Assembly (NCBI RefSeq): GCF_000576425.1
Contig: NZ_KK069995.1
Location: 1 to 64,000 of the forward strand
Reading direction: 5' to 3'
Source: Brachybacterium phenoliresistens
Lineage (GTDB): Bacteria; Actinomycetota; Actinomycetes; Actinomycetales; Dermabacteraceae
Length of the DNA stretch: 64,000 nucleotides
Made by a program: the position numbers and the translations under genes. The notes below the pieces were generated by a model. The model ran no database searches. It was given only the letters and a program-made list of their open reading frames with translations, and was not told where the DNA came from. Positions 43,089 through 50,544 of the stretch are shown here, one piece after another (within the stretch, counting starts at the first letter, position 1; each line of letters starts with the position of its first letter).

Positions 43089-43841
43089 ATGCACCCCATG
43101 AGGATCGGAATTCTCGGAGCCGGAGCGATCGGCGCCACCCTGGTACGTCGGCTGAGCACGGCCGGGCACGCGGTGAAGGTCGCCAACTCCCGCGGGCCGG
43201 AGACGATCGATCCGGGCCTGCTGACCTCGGGCGCGAGGGCCGTGGAGGCGACGGAGGCGGTGGTGGACGTCGACGTGCTCATCACGTCGATCCCGTTCCA
43301 TCGCATGGCCGACATCGCCCCGCTGATCGCCCGCGCCCCGCGCGACGCGGTGGTCATCGACACGTCCAACTACTACCCGCGGCGCGACGGCGGCATCCCG
43401 GCGATCGACGACGGCCAGGTGGAGAGCGCATGGGTCGCCGAGCAGCTCGGTCGTCCCGTCGCCAAGGCCTGGAACGCCATCACCGCCCAGTCCTTCGCGG
43501 ACCGCGCCGCCCCGCAGGGCGCTCCGGAGCGGATCGCGATCCCGGTCGCCGCCGACCGCGAGGCCGACCGGGCCGTGGTGATCCGGCTCGTCGAGGAGAC
43601 CGGCTTCGACGCCTACGACGCCGGAGCGATCGAGGACTCCTGGCGCTTCCAGCCCGCGGCGCCGGCCTACTGCACCGATCTGACGACCGCGGAGATGTCG
43701 GAGGCGCTGTCCGCGGCGCAGAAGGACCGGATCCCGCGGCGCCGCGACCTCGCCATGGAGCTGATCGCCGAGCGGGCCGAGGGCGGGGACACCATCACCG
43801 GCGACTTCCTGGTGCAGTTCAACCGCGCCGTCTACCGCTGA
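43089..43841 (+). CDS. NAD(P)-binding oxidoreductase, F420-oxidoreductase/NADP-type Rossmann fold
   Basis: 250 residues. The N-terminal Rossmann motif is RIGILGAGAIGATLVRRLSTAGHAVKVANSRGPETI, with the NSRGP loop that selects NADP(H). It continues with VIDTSNYYPRRDGGIPAIDDG and KAWNAITAQSF, typical of NAD(P)-binding proteins related to F420:NADP oxidoreductase and to reductases that use other acceptors. It is a clear paralogue of the protein at 44542-45258 (same NSRGPE, NYYPxRDGxIP and xAxNxI segments). ATG at 43089 has GGAGACGGAG just upstream; a second ATG at 43098 is possible. Confidence 0.85.
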   Translation: MHPMRIGILGAGAIGATLVRRLSTAGHAVKVANSRGPETIDPGLLTSGARAVEATEAVVDVDVLITSIPFHRMADIAPLIARAPRDAVVIDTSNYYPRRDGGIPAIDDGQVESAWVAEQLGRPVAKAWNAITAQSFADRAAPQGAPERIAIPVAADREADRAVVIRLVEETGFDAYDAGAIEDSWRFQPAAPAYCTDLTTAEMSEALSAAQKDRIPRRRDLAMELIAERAEGGDTITGDFLVQFNRAVYR

Positions 43842-43882
43842 GCGCGCCTCTCGCGCGGCCCGATGCCGGTCCCGGCGCCGAG

Positions 43883-44066
43883 CCGCGCGAGGGAAGCGCC
43901 CCACCGCGGTCGGGCCGCGCGAGGGAAGCGCCCCACCGCGGTCGGGCCGCGCGAGGGAAGCGCCCCACCGCGGTCGGGCCGCGCGAGGGAAGCGCCCCAC
44001 CGCGGTCGGGTCGCGCGAGGGAAGCGCCCCACCGCGGTCGGGTCGCGCGAGGGGGCCCGCCCTACC
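43883..44066. repeat. 32-bp tandem repeat, five full copies plus a decayed sixth
   Basis: Unit of 32 bp beginning CCGCGCGAGGGAAGCGCC and ending CACCGCGGTCGGG, at 43883, 43915, 43947, 43979 and 44011, nearly identical; a sixth (44043-44066) is degenerate. Copies five and six begin with T instead of C. It fills the gap between convergent genes (43841 and 44078). No spacers, so it is not CRISPR. The 32-bp period shifts the reading frame each copy, so it is not coding. Confidence 0.95.
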
Positions 44067-44077
44067 GCCTGCCGCGG

Positions 44078-44449
44078 TCACCGATGCCCTTGCGCCGCAT
44101 CCATCGCCTCGATGTAGCGGGTGAGGGCGTCCCGGTTCTGCTCGAGGAAGGAGATGCGCTCGGTCATCTTCTCCCGCTGCTCGACCAGGAGTGCCCTCAG
44201 CTCGGGATCCGGGTCCGCGACGATCGTGGCCTGGGTGCCGTCGAGGCACGGCAGCATGTCCCCGATGATCCGCGTCGGGATCCCCGAGTCGAGCAGACCG
44301 CGGATCTTGCGCACCCGCAGCACGAGGCGCTCGTCGTACTCGCGGTATCCGTTGGCGAGCCTGCGCGGCGTGATCAGCCCCTGCTCCTCGTAGTAGCGGA
44401 GCATGCGGGCCGGGACCCCGGTCCGCGTCGCCAGCTCCCCGATCCTCAT
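44078..44449 (-). CDS. MerR-family transcriptional regulator
   Basis: 123 residues: helix-turn-helix MRIGELATRTGVPARMLRYYEEQGLI with the wing RLANGYREYDE, then a dimerisation coiled coil ending DALTRYIEAMDAAQGHR. There is only one Cys (in LPCLD) and no effector domain of recognised kind, so it is not an obvious metal sensor; it resembles small MerR regulators responding to organic or redox stress. It lies downstream of the 44542-45258 oxidoreductase on the same strand and probably controls the operator at 45335-45356. Confidence 0.92.
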   Translation of the reverse strand: MRIGELATRTGVPARMLRYYEEQGLITPRRLANGYREYDERLVLRVRKIRGLLDSGIPTRIIGDMLPCLDGTQATIVADPDPELRALLVEQREKMTERISFLEQNRDALTRYIEAMDAAQGHR

Positions 44450-44541
44450 CCGTCCTCCCTTCTGCGGCGGTGCCCTCCATCATCCGCCGCGGCGGCGGCC
44501 GCGGCGTTCCGGCCGCCCGACCAGCACCGCAGCGGGCGTGC

Positions 44542-45258
44542 TCAGAATTCCCGCTCGGCGACCTTCGCGCGGGTCGAGGCCGCGACCAGCTCGCGGAGGC
44601 GGTCCGCGGGCACGGGGGCTCCGGGGTCCGCGGTGTAGTCCGAGGAGAACCCCTCGGAATCCGCGGCGTAGACCAGGGTGTACGCCCCCGACTCCGGCTC
44701 GGTCCGCCAGGACTCCGCGAGCGGGCCGCAGTCCACCGCGTCGAATCCGAGATCACCGATGACCTGCGCGACGAGCTGCTTCGCCTCGGTGGAGTCCCCG
44801 AAGACGGCCATCCCCGACCGGTCCTGCGCCTCGGCGGGACGGGCGAGGGAGGGGATGTGGTGGGCGACGATGTTGTTGAACGCCTTCACGATCACTGCTC
44901 CAGGGAGCACGGTGGACTCGTATTCCGCCGTGGTGAGGTCGAGCGAGTCGAGCTCGGGGATCCGTCCGTCGCGACTGGGATAGTAGTTCCCGGTCGAGAG
45001 CACCGTGCGGCCGCTGAGCTCCTGGATCGGCAGCGAGCCATAGGCGGAGAGCGGGACGGCGAGGATCGTCAGGTCGCCGAAGGCAGCCGCCTCCTCCACG
45101 GTCGCGGCCTGAACTCCGGGGCCGAGCTCCGCGACGAGCCCGGCGAGGGATTCGGGGCCGCGAGAGTTCGCGATCCTCACGTCATGCCCCGCCGCACTCG
45201 CGAGACTCGCGAGTCCTGCGCCGATCGAGCCGCTACCGATGATGCCCAGACGTGTCAT
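44542..45258 (-). CDS. NAD(P)-binding oxidoreductase, F420-oxidoreductase-like (second copy)
   Basis: 238 residues, paralogous to the product at 43089-43841: LGIIGSGSIGAGLASLASAAGHDVRIANSRGPESL, STGNYYPSRDGRIPELDS and VKAFNNIVAHHIPSLARP. The Rossmann fold and NADP(H) loop are intact. The C-terminal third (PESGAYTLVYAADSEGFSSDYTADPGAPVPADRLRELV) diverges from its paralogue, suggesting another partner or substrate. ATG at 45256-45258. It is transcribed from the strong dyad promoter at 45335-45356 and is followed by the MerR gene, so it is probably the regulator's first target. Confidence 0.85.
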   Translation of the reverse strand: MTRLGIIGSGSIGAGLASLASAAGHDVRIANSRGPESLAGLVAELGPGVQAATVEEAAAFGDLTILAVPLSAYGSLPIQELSGRTVLSTGNYYPSRDGRIPELDSLDLTTAEYESTVLPGAVIVKAFNNIVAHHIPSLARPAEAQDRSGMAVFGDSTEAKQLVAQVIGDLGFDAVDCGPLAESWRTEPESGAYTLVYAADSEGFSSDYTADPGAPVPADRLRELVAASTRAKVAEREF

Positions 45259-45334
45259 TCGATCTCTCCTTGGTCTCCGCCGGCGGCCGCCGACTCCGCT
45301 GCGTCCCGACATAGACGCGCCCCGTCAGGCTCGA

Positions 45335-45356
45335 ACATTGACACTACTGTCAATGT
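45335..45356 (-). promoter_or_regulatory. MerR-type operator, 9-bp perfect arms
   Basis: ACATTGACA-CTAC-TGTCAATGT. On the minus strand TTGACA immediately precedes it as a -35, with 19 bp before a TCGAGC -10 candidate, which is the long-spacer geometry MerR activators distort. It lies 77 bp upstream of the oxidoreductase start and 85 bp from the divergent flavin reductase start. Confidence 0.75.
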
Positions 45357-45440
45357 CAAGGCTCAGGAGGCAGGGTGCTCGAGATCTCCCTGCGAGGCGC
45401 CTTGACCTTCTCACCCCTGGCAGGACTCGACGATGCTCCC

Positions 45441-45968
45441 ATGACCCGTACAGACCGAACCTGCCCTGACGGCCAGGACCCGATCTCCCCGCAGCGCCTG
45501 CGACACGCCATGGGTGGATTCCCGACCGGTGTTGCCGTGGTCGCCGCCGAGCTCGACGGCAGCCTCGTCGGCCTGGCGGCGAACTCCCTGGTCTCCGTCT
45601 CGCTCGACCCGCCCCTGGTATCGCTCTCGTTCGCGAGGAGCTCGACGACATGGCCCGCGCTCCGACAGGCGGGTCGCTGGGGGATCAGCCTTCTCGGCGA
45701 CGAGGACGTGGACCTGCTCACCGCGATGCGTCGACCGGCGTCGGAGCGGTTCCGGGACATCCCGATGGACCGCAGCGGCGGTGTCCCGGACGTCCTCGGA
45801 TGTCTCGCGGTGCTCACGGTCGAACCCGTCGCCGAGATCGACGCGGGGGACCACGTCCTCACCCTCCTCCACGTCCGCGACCTGGCGCGGGACGACGAGC
45901 AGCTCCCGCTGGTCTTCTTCGGGGGCGGGGTGCACCGGCTCCAGGATCCTCCAGTCCACGATCGCTGA
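45441..45968 (+). CDS. flavin reductase (FMN-binding split barrel)
   Basis: 175 residues. FMN-reductase family pattern: LRHAMGGFPTGVAVVAAELDGSLVGLAANSLVSVSLDPPLVSLSFARSSTTWPALRQAG, then GCLAVLTVEPVAEIDAGDHVLTLLHVRDL with the conserved GDH, and VFFGGGVHRL at the end. It supplies FMNH2 to a monooxygenase; the luciferase-like enzyme at 41683 is the obvious partner. The gene has a CTTGACCTTCTCA promoter element (45401-45413) like the monooxygenase, so both are probably coregulated by the MerR protein. ATG at 45441. Confidence 0.9.
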   Translation: MTRTDRTCPDGQDPISPQRLRHAMGGFPTGVAVVAAELDGSLVGLAANSLVSVSLDPPLVSLSFARSSTTWPALRQAGRWGISLLGDEDVDLLTAMRRPASERFRDIPMDRSGGVPDVLGCLAVLTVEPVAEIDAGDHVLTLLHVRDLARDDEQLPLVFFGGGVHRLQDPPVHDR

Positions 45969-46001
45969 GAGGATCGCGCACCCTCAGGCCACCGCCCCGC
46001 G

Positions 46002-46078
46002 GCCGGCACCGGGAAGCTGGGACTGCCGGACGTGGTCGAGCTGAACCCGCAGCTGGACGTCGATTCCCGGACCGCCCG
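46002..46078 (+). pseudogene. 77-bp duplicated fragment of the hutG 3' end
   Basis: Matches 41429-41505 with three mismatches in 77 bp. It encodes the GTGKLGL-x-DVVELNPQLDV segment of HutG but stands alone between the flavin reductase stop and a convergent gene, with no upstream part of hutG. The island between the two copies is 4.5 kb. Confidence 0.95.
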
Positions 46079-46086
46079 AATATCTC

Positions 46087-46608
46087 TCAGATCTCGCCAC
46101 CTCGGCGTCCGAGGGGTGACTCCGATCCTCCCGCCAGCACCGCGGCGAGGATCACCGCCGCGAGGACGCACGCGACCAGGCGGCTCGATCCGATCATCGA
46201 GACCAGCAGCGCCAGGAAGAAGAAGGAGACCGCCTCCCCGAACGGCGCCGACGTCGCCATGACCAGGAACAGCGCCGGGACGACCATCCACGCCGACACG
46301 GCCATCGCGGCGACGCCCACCGTGCGCGGGCGGCGCGGAACGCTCCGGAGACCTGCCGCGAGGATGGCCATGCCGGCTCCCCCGCCCGCGAGGAGGGATG
46401 CGATCTCCGCCGGAACCTCGTCGGGGCCGTAGATCCCACCCCGCAGCAGGACCTCCCCGATCCCGAGCGTCATGACGGCAAGACCGCAGATCAGCGAGAT
46501 CGCGAGCCGTCGCCTCAGGCCCTGACGCCGGGGAACAGCTCCCGCACCGCTGCCCGCTCCCCCAGGAGCCTCCCGCAGGCGTTCGCCGAGAGGATCCCGC
46601 ACCGTCAT
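46087..46608 (-). CDS. small membrane protein, unknown function
   Basis: 173 residues with about four hydrophobic helices after a basic Arg/Gly-rich N-terminus: LAISLICGLAVMTLGIGEVLL, EIASLLAGGGAGMAILAAGL, VGVAAMAVSAWMVVPALFLV and a long final one. I do not recognise the family. ATG overlaps the stop of the upstream NAD(P)-binding gene by 4 bp, so it is translationally coupled to it. Stop lies 8 bp from the hutG fragment. Confidence 0.65.
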   Translation of the reverse strand: MTVRDPLGERLREAPGGAGSGAGAVPRRQGLRRRLAISLICGLAVMTLGIGEVLLRGGIYGPDEVPAEIASLLAGGGAGMAILAAGLRSVPRRPRTVGVAAMAVSAWMVVPALFLVMATSAPFGEAVSFFFLALLVSMIGSSRLVACVLAAVILAAVLAGGSESPLGRRGGEI

Positions 46609-47378
46609 CCCGCCGCCCCGCCGCCGTCGAGCCAGGCACCCAGGGTGAGGTCGTCGACGATCCCGTCGCGGGGGATCAGCCCGCCGCCGGCGAGGCCGCG
46701 CCCCAGGTAGGGCAGCTCCGTGACGACGCGCAGGCGGCGCCCGCCGATCTCCCCGCGCGCGGCGAGGATGCGGCGCACCAGCTGCGCCGTGGTCATCTCC
46801 TCGGGGCCGCGGATCGCCAGGATCCGGTCGCCGGCGACGTCCTCGCGCACGACCTCGGGGACGATGTGCCGGGCCGCGCGATGCGCCGAGAGCGGCGCCA
46901 TGCGCATCGTCGGCAGCACGGCCAGCGGGCCGATGCTCGCCTGCGCGGCCATCTGCTCGGCCAGCTCGAACCACTGGGTGGACCGGATGATCGTCGCCGG
47001 GATCCGGGCGTCCTGATAGGCGCGCTCCTGCGCGGCCTTGCCCCGGTAGTAGCCGAAGGCCCCGCGGACCTCCGGCCGAGCGGCCCCGGCGATCGACACG
47101 CACACCACCCGCCGCGCCCCGGCGCGCTCCGCCGAGCGGGCGATGTTCTGCGCGGCCCGGGTGAAGAAGGAGACGGCCCGGTCCCCGCGGATCGCCTGCA
47201 CGTTCACGGCATCGACCACCACCTCGGCGCCCTCGAGCGCCGCATCCAGTCCCCTGCCGCTGCGCGCATCCACCCCCGCGGATCGGCTCAGGCGCCGCAC
47301 CGTGTGCCCGGACTCCTCGAGCTTCCCGCTGAGGGACCGGCCGATGGTCCCCGTCGATCCCAGCACCGCGATGTCCAT
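46605..47378 (-). CDS. NmrA/atypical-SDR NAD(P)H-binding protein
   Basis: 257 residues. Begins DIAVLGSTGTIGRSLSGKLEESGHTVRRLSR, the GxxGxxG of atypical SDR/NmrA proteins, continues VVVDAVNVQAIRG, VVCVSIAGAARPEVRG with YYRGKAAQERAYQDARIPATIIRSTQWFE, the YxxxK-like segment, and MTTAQLVRRIL. Such proteins reduce quinone-type substrates or act as redox sensors. ATG at 47376-47378 is the only start giving a normal N-terminus. Coupled to the small membrane protein downstream. Confidence 0.88.
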   Translation of the reverse strand: MDIAVLGSTGTIGRSLSGKLEESGHTVRRLSRSAGVDARSGRGLDAALEGAEVVVDAVNVQAIRGDRAVSFFTRAAQNIARSAERAGARRVVCVSIAGAARPEVRGAFGYYRGKAAQERAYQDARIPATIIRSTQWFELAEQMAAQASIGPLAVLPTMRMAPLSAHRAARHIVPEVVREDVAGDRILAIRGPEEMTTAQLVRRILAARGEIGGRRLRVVTELPYLGRGLAGGGLIPRDGIVDDLTLGAWLDGGGAAG

Positions 47379-47425
47379 GGCCGCCACGCTATGCCCATCG
47401 GCCGCGCGGGACCAGGGGTCGCCGG

Positions 47426-47995
47426 TCACGGGCCCGGCGGGGTCCAGTCGGCGTGGACGAGCTGGAACAGCCGGCAGTCGCGCCAGTCTCCGCCCAGGCG
47501 CAGGTACTGCGGGGCGAGGCCGTACTCGACGAAGCCGCAGTTCTCGAGCACGCGCGCGGAGGCGTCGTTGCCGACCTGCACCTCCGCCTGCAGGCGGTGC
47601 AGGCGCAACGCCCCGAAGGCGACGCCGATCGCGGCGCGCACCGCCCGGGTCGCCACGCCCTGCCCTGTCGCCTCGCGATCCACCCAGTAGCCCAGCGACG
47701 CCGATTCGAAGGCCCCGCGGACGATGCCGTTGATGCTGAGGCGTCCCACCAGCTGCTCCCCGCCGAGGACGATCCCCAGCGGGACGCCGCGCCCCTCCTC
47801 CGCCGCGGCGAGGGCCTCGTCGAGCATCGCCCGCTGGGCCTCCTCGGTGAACCAGGCGTCCTCCCGCAGCGGGGCCCCGACCAGCAGCTCCTCCCGGTTG
47901 CGCAGCTCGAGCTCGGCGAGGCGGGCGGCGTCCTCGCGGCGCAGCGGGCGCAGGGACACGGACTCGGGCCGGGGACGGGACGAAGGCGCGCTCAT
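47426..47995 (-). CDS. GNAT-family N-acetyltransferase (RimJ/RimL-like)
   Basis: 189 residues. RimJ/RimL layout: VSLRPLRREDAARLAELELRNREEL, GYWVDREATGQGVATRAVRAAIGVAFGALRLHRLQAEVQVGNDASARVLENCGFVEYG, including the acetyl-CoA loop GQGVATRA. Probably N-terminal acetylation of a protein or of a small amine. Start at 47995. It diverges from the HAD gene. Confidence 0.9.
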   Translation of the reverse strand: MSAPSSRPRPESVSLRPLRREDAARLAELELRNREELLVGAPLREDAWFTEEAQRAMLDEALAAAEEGRGVPLGIVLGGEQLVGRLSINGIVRGAFESASLGYWVDREATGQGVATRAVRAAIGVAFGALRLHRLQAEVQVGNDASARVLENCGFVEYGLAPQYLRLGGDWRDCRLFQLVHADWTPPGP

Positions 47996-48081
47996 CGGCC
48001 CATCGTCCCACCCGGCGGCGGGCCGCGACGCGACGCGGCCGATAGGCTGGGCCGGTCGTCCGCCCCAGGAAAGAGGCCCCT

Positions 48082-48924
48082 GTGACTGTTCGCCCCGAGA
48101 CCGGCCGCCGCTGCGTGTTCATCGACTTCGACGGCACCTTCGCCGACCACGGGATCGCCCCGGGCGCCCACGGGGAGGCGGTGCGCCGGGCGCGGGAGAA
48201 CGGGCACGTGGTGCTGCTGTGCACGGGCCGGCCCGCCTCCATCGTCGCCCCCGAGGTCGCGGCGCTGTTCGACGGCGTGGTCACCTCCGCCGGCGCCCAC
48301 GTGCGGGTGGGCGAGGAGGTGCTGCGCGATGACCGCTTCCCCGAGGACCTCGCCCGCCGCACCACGGAGCTGCTGCTGGAGGCCCGGGCGGTCTTCGCCC
48401 TCGAGGCCCCCGAGGCGATGTACTGCACGCCCGGCCTCGCCGAGAGCATCCGCGAGCACGTCCGCGCCGCCGAGGCGCCCGCGTCCGGGAGCATCGGCCG
48501 CGGCCCGCAGGACATCCTCGACGCCGTCCGCACCCCCGACGACCTGCCGGAGCGCTCGTTCGCGAAGGTGTCCGTGTGGGAGTCGCCGGTGCCCGTGGAG
48601 CAGGTGGCCGCGCAGCTGGGCGAGGCGATCGGGGCGCTGCCCAACTCGATCTCGGCCGATGGCCTGCACTCCGGGGAGCTGCACCTGGCCGCGATCGACA
48701 AGGCCGACGGGGTGCGGCAGGTCGCGGCGCACCTGGGCTTCGGGATCGAGGCGACCGTCGGCATCGGCGACGGCATGAACGACGTGGGCATGCTGCGGGC
48801 GACCGGCACCGCGGTCGGCATCGAGGGCGCGGCCCCCGCCGTGCTCGAGGCCGCGACCTTCGTGGTCCCGGGACCGTCGGGCCACGGCATCGTCGCCGCC
48901 TTCGAGCGCCTCGGGATGATCTGA
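48082..48924 (+). CDS. HAD-superfamily (Cof-type) hydrolase
   Basis: 280 residues. HAD motif I CVFIDFDGTFADHG (DxD nucleophile region), motif II LLCTGRP, Lys in IDKADGVRQV, and motif IV GIGDGMNDVGML. The Cof cap between motifs II and III is normal size. Such enzymes dephosphorylate sugar phosphates, FMN or pyridoxal phosphate. GTG start at 48082 with AAAGAGG upstream. Downstream lies the ABC ATPase gene. Confidence 0.92.
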   Translation: MTVRPETGRRCVFIDFDGTFADHGIAPGAHGEAVRRARENGHVVLLCTGRPASIVAPEVAALFDGVVTSAGAHVRVGEEVLRDDRFPEDLARRTTELLLEARAVFALEAPEAMYCTPGLAESIREHVRAAEAPASGSIGRGPQDILDAVRTPDDLPERSFAKVSVWESPVPVEQVAAQLGEAIGALPNSISADGLHSGELHLAAIDKADGVRQVAAHLGFGIEATVGIGDGMNDVGMLRATGTAVGIEGAAPAVLEAATFVVPGPSGHGIVAAFERLGMI

Positions 48925-49009
48925 GCCGCGATCCCCCAGGCTTCGCCGGTACCGTGGTCCCGCATCCCGGGCCGCCGCCCGGACCGCCCATCGTCCCCGA
49001 GGAGCCAGC

Positions 49010-49774
49010 GTGTCGATCCTGAAGGCCAGCGGAGTCTCCCTCTCCTACGGAGGGCCCGATGTGCTCTCCGACGTCGACATCGAGGTGACCAGCGGCTCCG
49101 CTCCCGTGGGCCTCGTCGGCCCCTCCGGCGGCGGCAAGACGACGCTGGTGGGCGTGCTCTCCGGGGCGCAGAAGGTGCTGCGCGGCACGGTGACCTTCGA
49201 CGGGCGGCCGGTCTCGCGGCTGCGGCTGCGCTCCAAGAGCGAGTTCTCGGCGCGGGTGCGGGCGGTCTCCCAGTACTCCATGACCATCTCGGATCCGCGG
49301 GTGACGGCGCAGATCCGCCTGCGCGAGGCCCTGAAGGTGGCGCGCAAGGGCGGTCGCAGCCACGGCACCAGCATCGAGACGATGCTCGACGCCGTCGGCC
49401 TGGACATGAGCGCCGGCACCCGGCCGATGGCCACGCTGTCCGGCGGGGAGCGCCAGCGGGTCGCGCTGGCCACGGCGCTGGCGACCCGGCCCGAGATCCT
49501 GCTGCTGGACGAGCCGCTGACCGCCCTGGACCCGCACAGCCGCAGCGCCATGACCGCGCACCTGCGCGAGCTCATCGAGCGTCTGGGCGTCGGCGTGCTG
49601 CTGGCCTCCCACGACCTCGAGCTCGTCGAGCGCCTGTGCCCGACCGTGCACGCCCTGGTCGGCGGCACGGTGCTGCCGGCGGCGCCGCTGCGCGAGGTGC
49701 TGCGCGATCCCGAGCACCCCGAGCTCGCGGAGCTCGCCTCCGCCGCCCCGATCGCCGTCGCACGCTTCCGCTGA
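49010..49774 (+). CDS. orphan ABC transporter ATP-binding protein
   Basis: 254 residues. Walker A GPSGGGKTT, signature LSGGERQR, Walker B EILLLDEP and an H-loop ASHDLELV are all present. It resembles peptide/nickel or multidrug import ATPases, but no permease or binding protein is nearby, so it may serve a transporter encoded elsewhere or a non-transport role. GTG start at 49010 follows GAGGAGCC; a TACCGT -10 lies about 60 bp upstream (48950). Confidence 0.88.
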   Translation: MSILKASGVSLSYGGPDVLSDVDIEVTSGSAPVGLVGPSGGGKTTLVGVLSGAQKVLRGTVTFDGRPVSRLRLRSKSEFSARVRAVSQYSMTISDPRVTAQIRLREALKVARKGGRSHGTSIETMLDAVGLDMSAGTRPMATLSGGERQRVALATALATRPEILLLDEPLTALDPHSRSAMTAHLRELIERLGVGVLLASHDLELVERLCPTVHALVGGTVLPAAPLREVLRDPEHPELAELASAAPIAVARFR

Positions 49775-49868
49775 GCTCGGGCGCGCGTCCGACCATCGCG
49801 ATGTGCTCCTCGCCAGCGGCGACGACCTCGCAGGTTCGGATACCGAGCAAGCCATGTCGCACAGCGCC

Positions 49869-49888
49869 GGCTCGGACATGTCCGAGCC
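49869..49888. promoter_or_regulatory. 20-bp perfect palindrome upstream of Nudix gene
   Basis: GGCTCGGACATGTCCGAGCC reads identically on both strands. It ends 6 bp before TAGGGT (49895-49900), covering the -35 region of a leaderless promoter for the gene at 49908, so it is most likely a repressor operator. Confidence 0.75.
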
Positions 49889-49907
49889 CATGGCTAGGGT
49901 GTCGGCC

Positions 49908-50330
49908 ATGACGACGGAGACGACACAGATCGCGACTGCTCTCCTGATGCGCGAGGGCCGTGCGCTTCTCGTCCTCCGCGGTGGCGCTCGTCGTGCATAC
50001 CCCAACTGCTGGGGGCTCGTGGGCGGACACGTCGAGCCAGGCGAGACACCACGACAAGCTGTCAGCAGGGAGTGTTTCGAGGAACTCGGGACGCGGATCG
50101 CAGATCCACGGCGGATTCCGATGACGGTCACCGCAGCCGGCGTAGAGATGCACACGTTCCTCGTCACCCGTTGGACCACGGAGCCTCGCAACGCTGCGAC
50201 CGACGAGCACGATGAGATTCGATGGTTCGCGCCCCACGAACTCGCTGACCTCCCGCTCGCCCACCCCGAGTCGCTCCCGGACATTCTGAACGCGATGACG
50301 CGCTCTCACGCGGGAAGCAGCACACCGTGA
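49908..50330 (+). CDS. Nudix hydrolase, lower G+C
   Basis: 140 residues with an intact Nudix box GHVEPGETPRQAVSRECFEELG (two pieces here: GHVEPGETPRQ and AVSRECFEELG). It probably cleaves a nucleoside-diphosphate derivative. ATG lies 7 nt after TAGGGT and no ribosome site is present, so the mRNA is leaderless. G+C over sampled lines is 62-70%, below the window average, and the following 200 bp hold a long hairpin, so this segment may have been acquired. Confidence 0.9.
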   Translation: MTTETTQIATALLMREGRALLVLRGGARRAYPNCWGLVGGHVEPGETPRQAVSRECFEELGTRIADPRRIPMTVTAAGVEMHTFLVTRWTTEPRNAATDEHDEIRWFAPHELADLPLAHPESLPDILNAMTRSHAGSSTP

Positions 50331-50460
50331 CCCGCTTTCGGTGGCGACGAATTCCCCCTGATCACCGTGATCACGTTCGGTGAAGCCGGCGATCCGCCGA
50401 TGCCGAGCAGGCCCGTGCCGACGAGCTCAGCAGACCAGCACCGCTGAGGCGCGATCCCGG

Positions 50461-50516
50461 CGAGTGCCGATCTACGAGCCAAATCCGCAGCAAATTGGCT
50501 CGTAGACCGGCACTCG
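50461..50516. repeat. long hairpin (22-bp arms, 12-nt loop)
   Basis: Arms 50461-50482 and 50495-50516 pair with a single mismatch; the sequence GAGTGCCG...CTACGAGCCAA is A/T-richer than the surroundings. It lies between the Nudix stop (50330) and a convergent phosphotransferase gene. Not followed by a T-run. Similar in type to 6570-6623. Confidence 0.8.
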
Positions 50517-50544
50517 ACGGGCGGGGCTGAGGCGGGGCTGGGGG

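Noticed and set aside
43883-44066. CRISPR-like array of direct repeats
   Set aside because: The 32-bp units abut without spacers and no cas gene is present; it is a simple tandem repeat.
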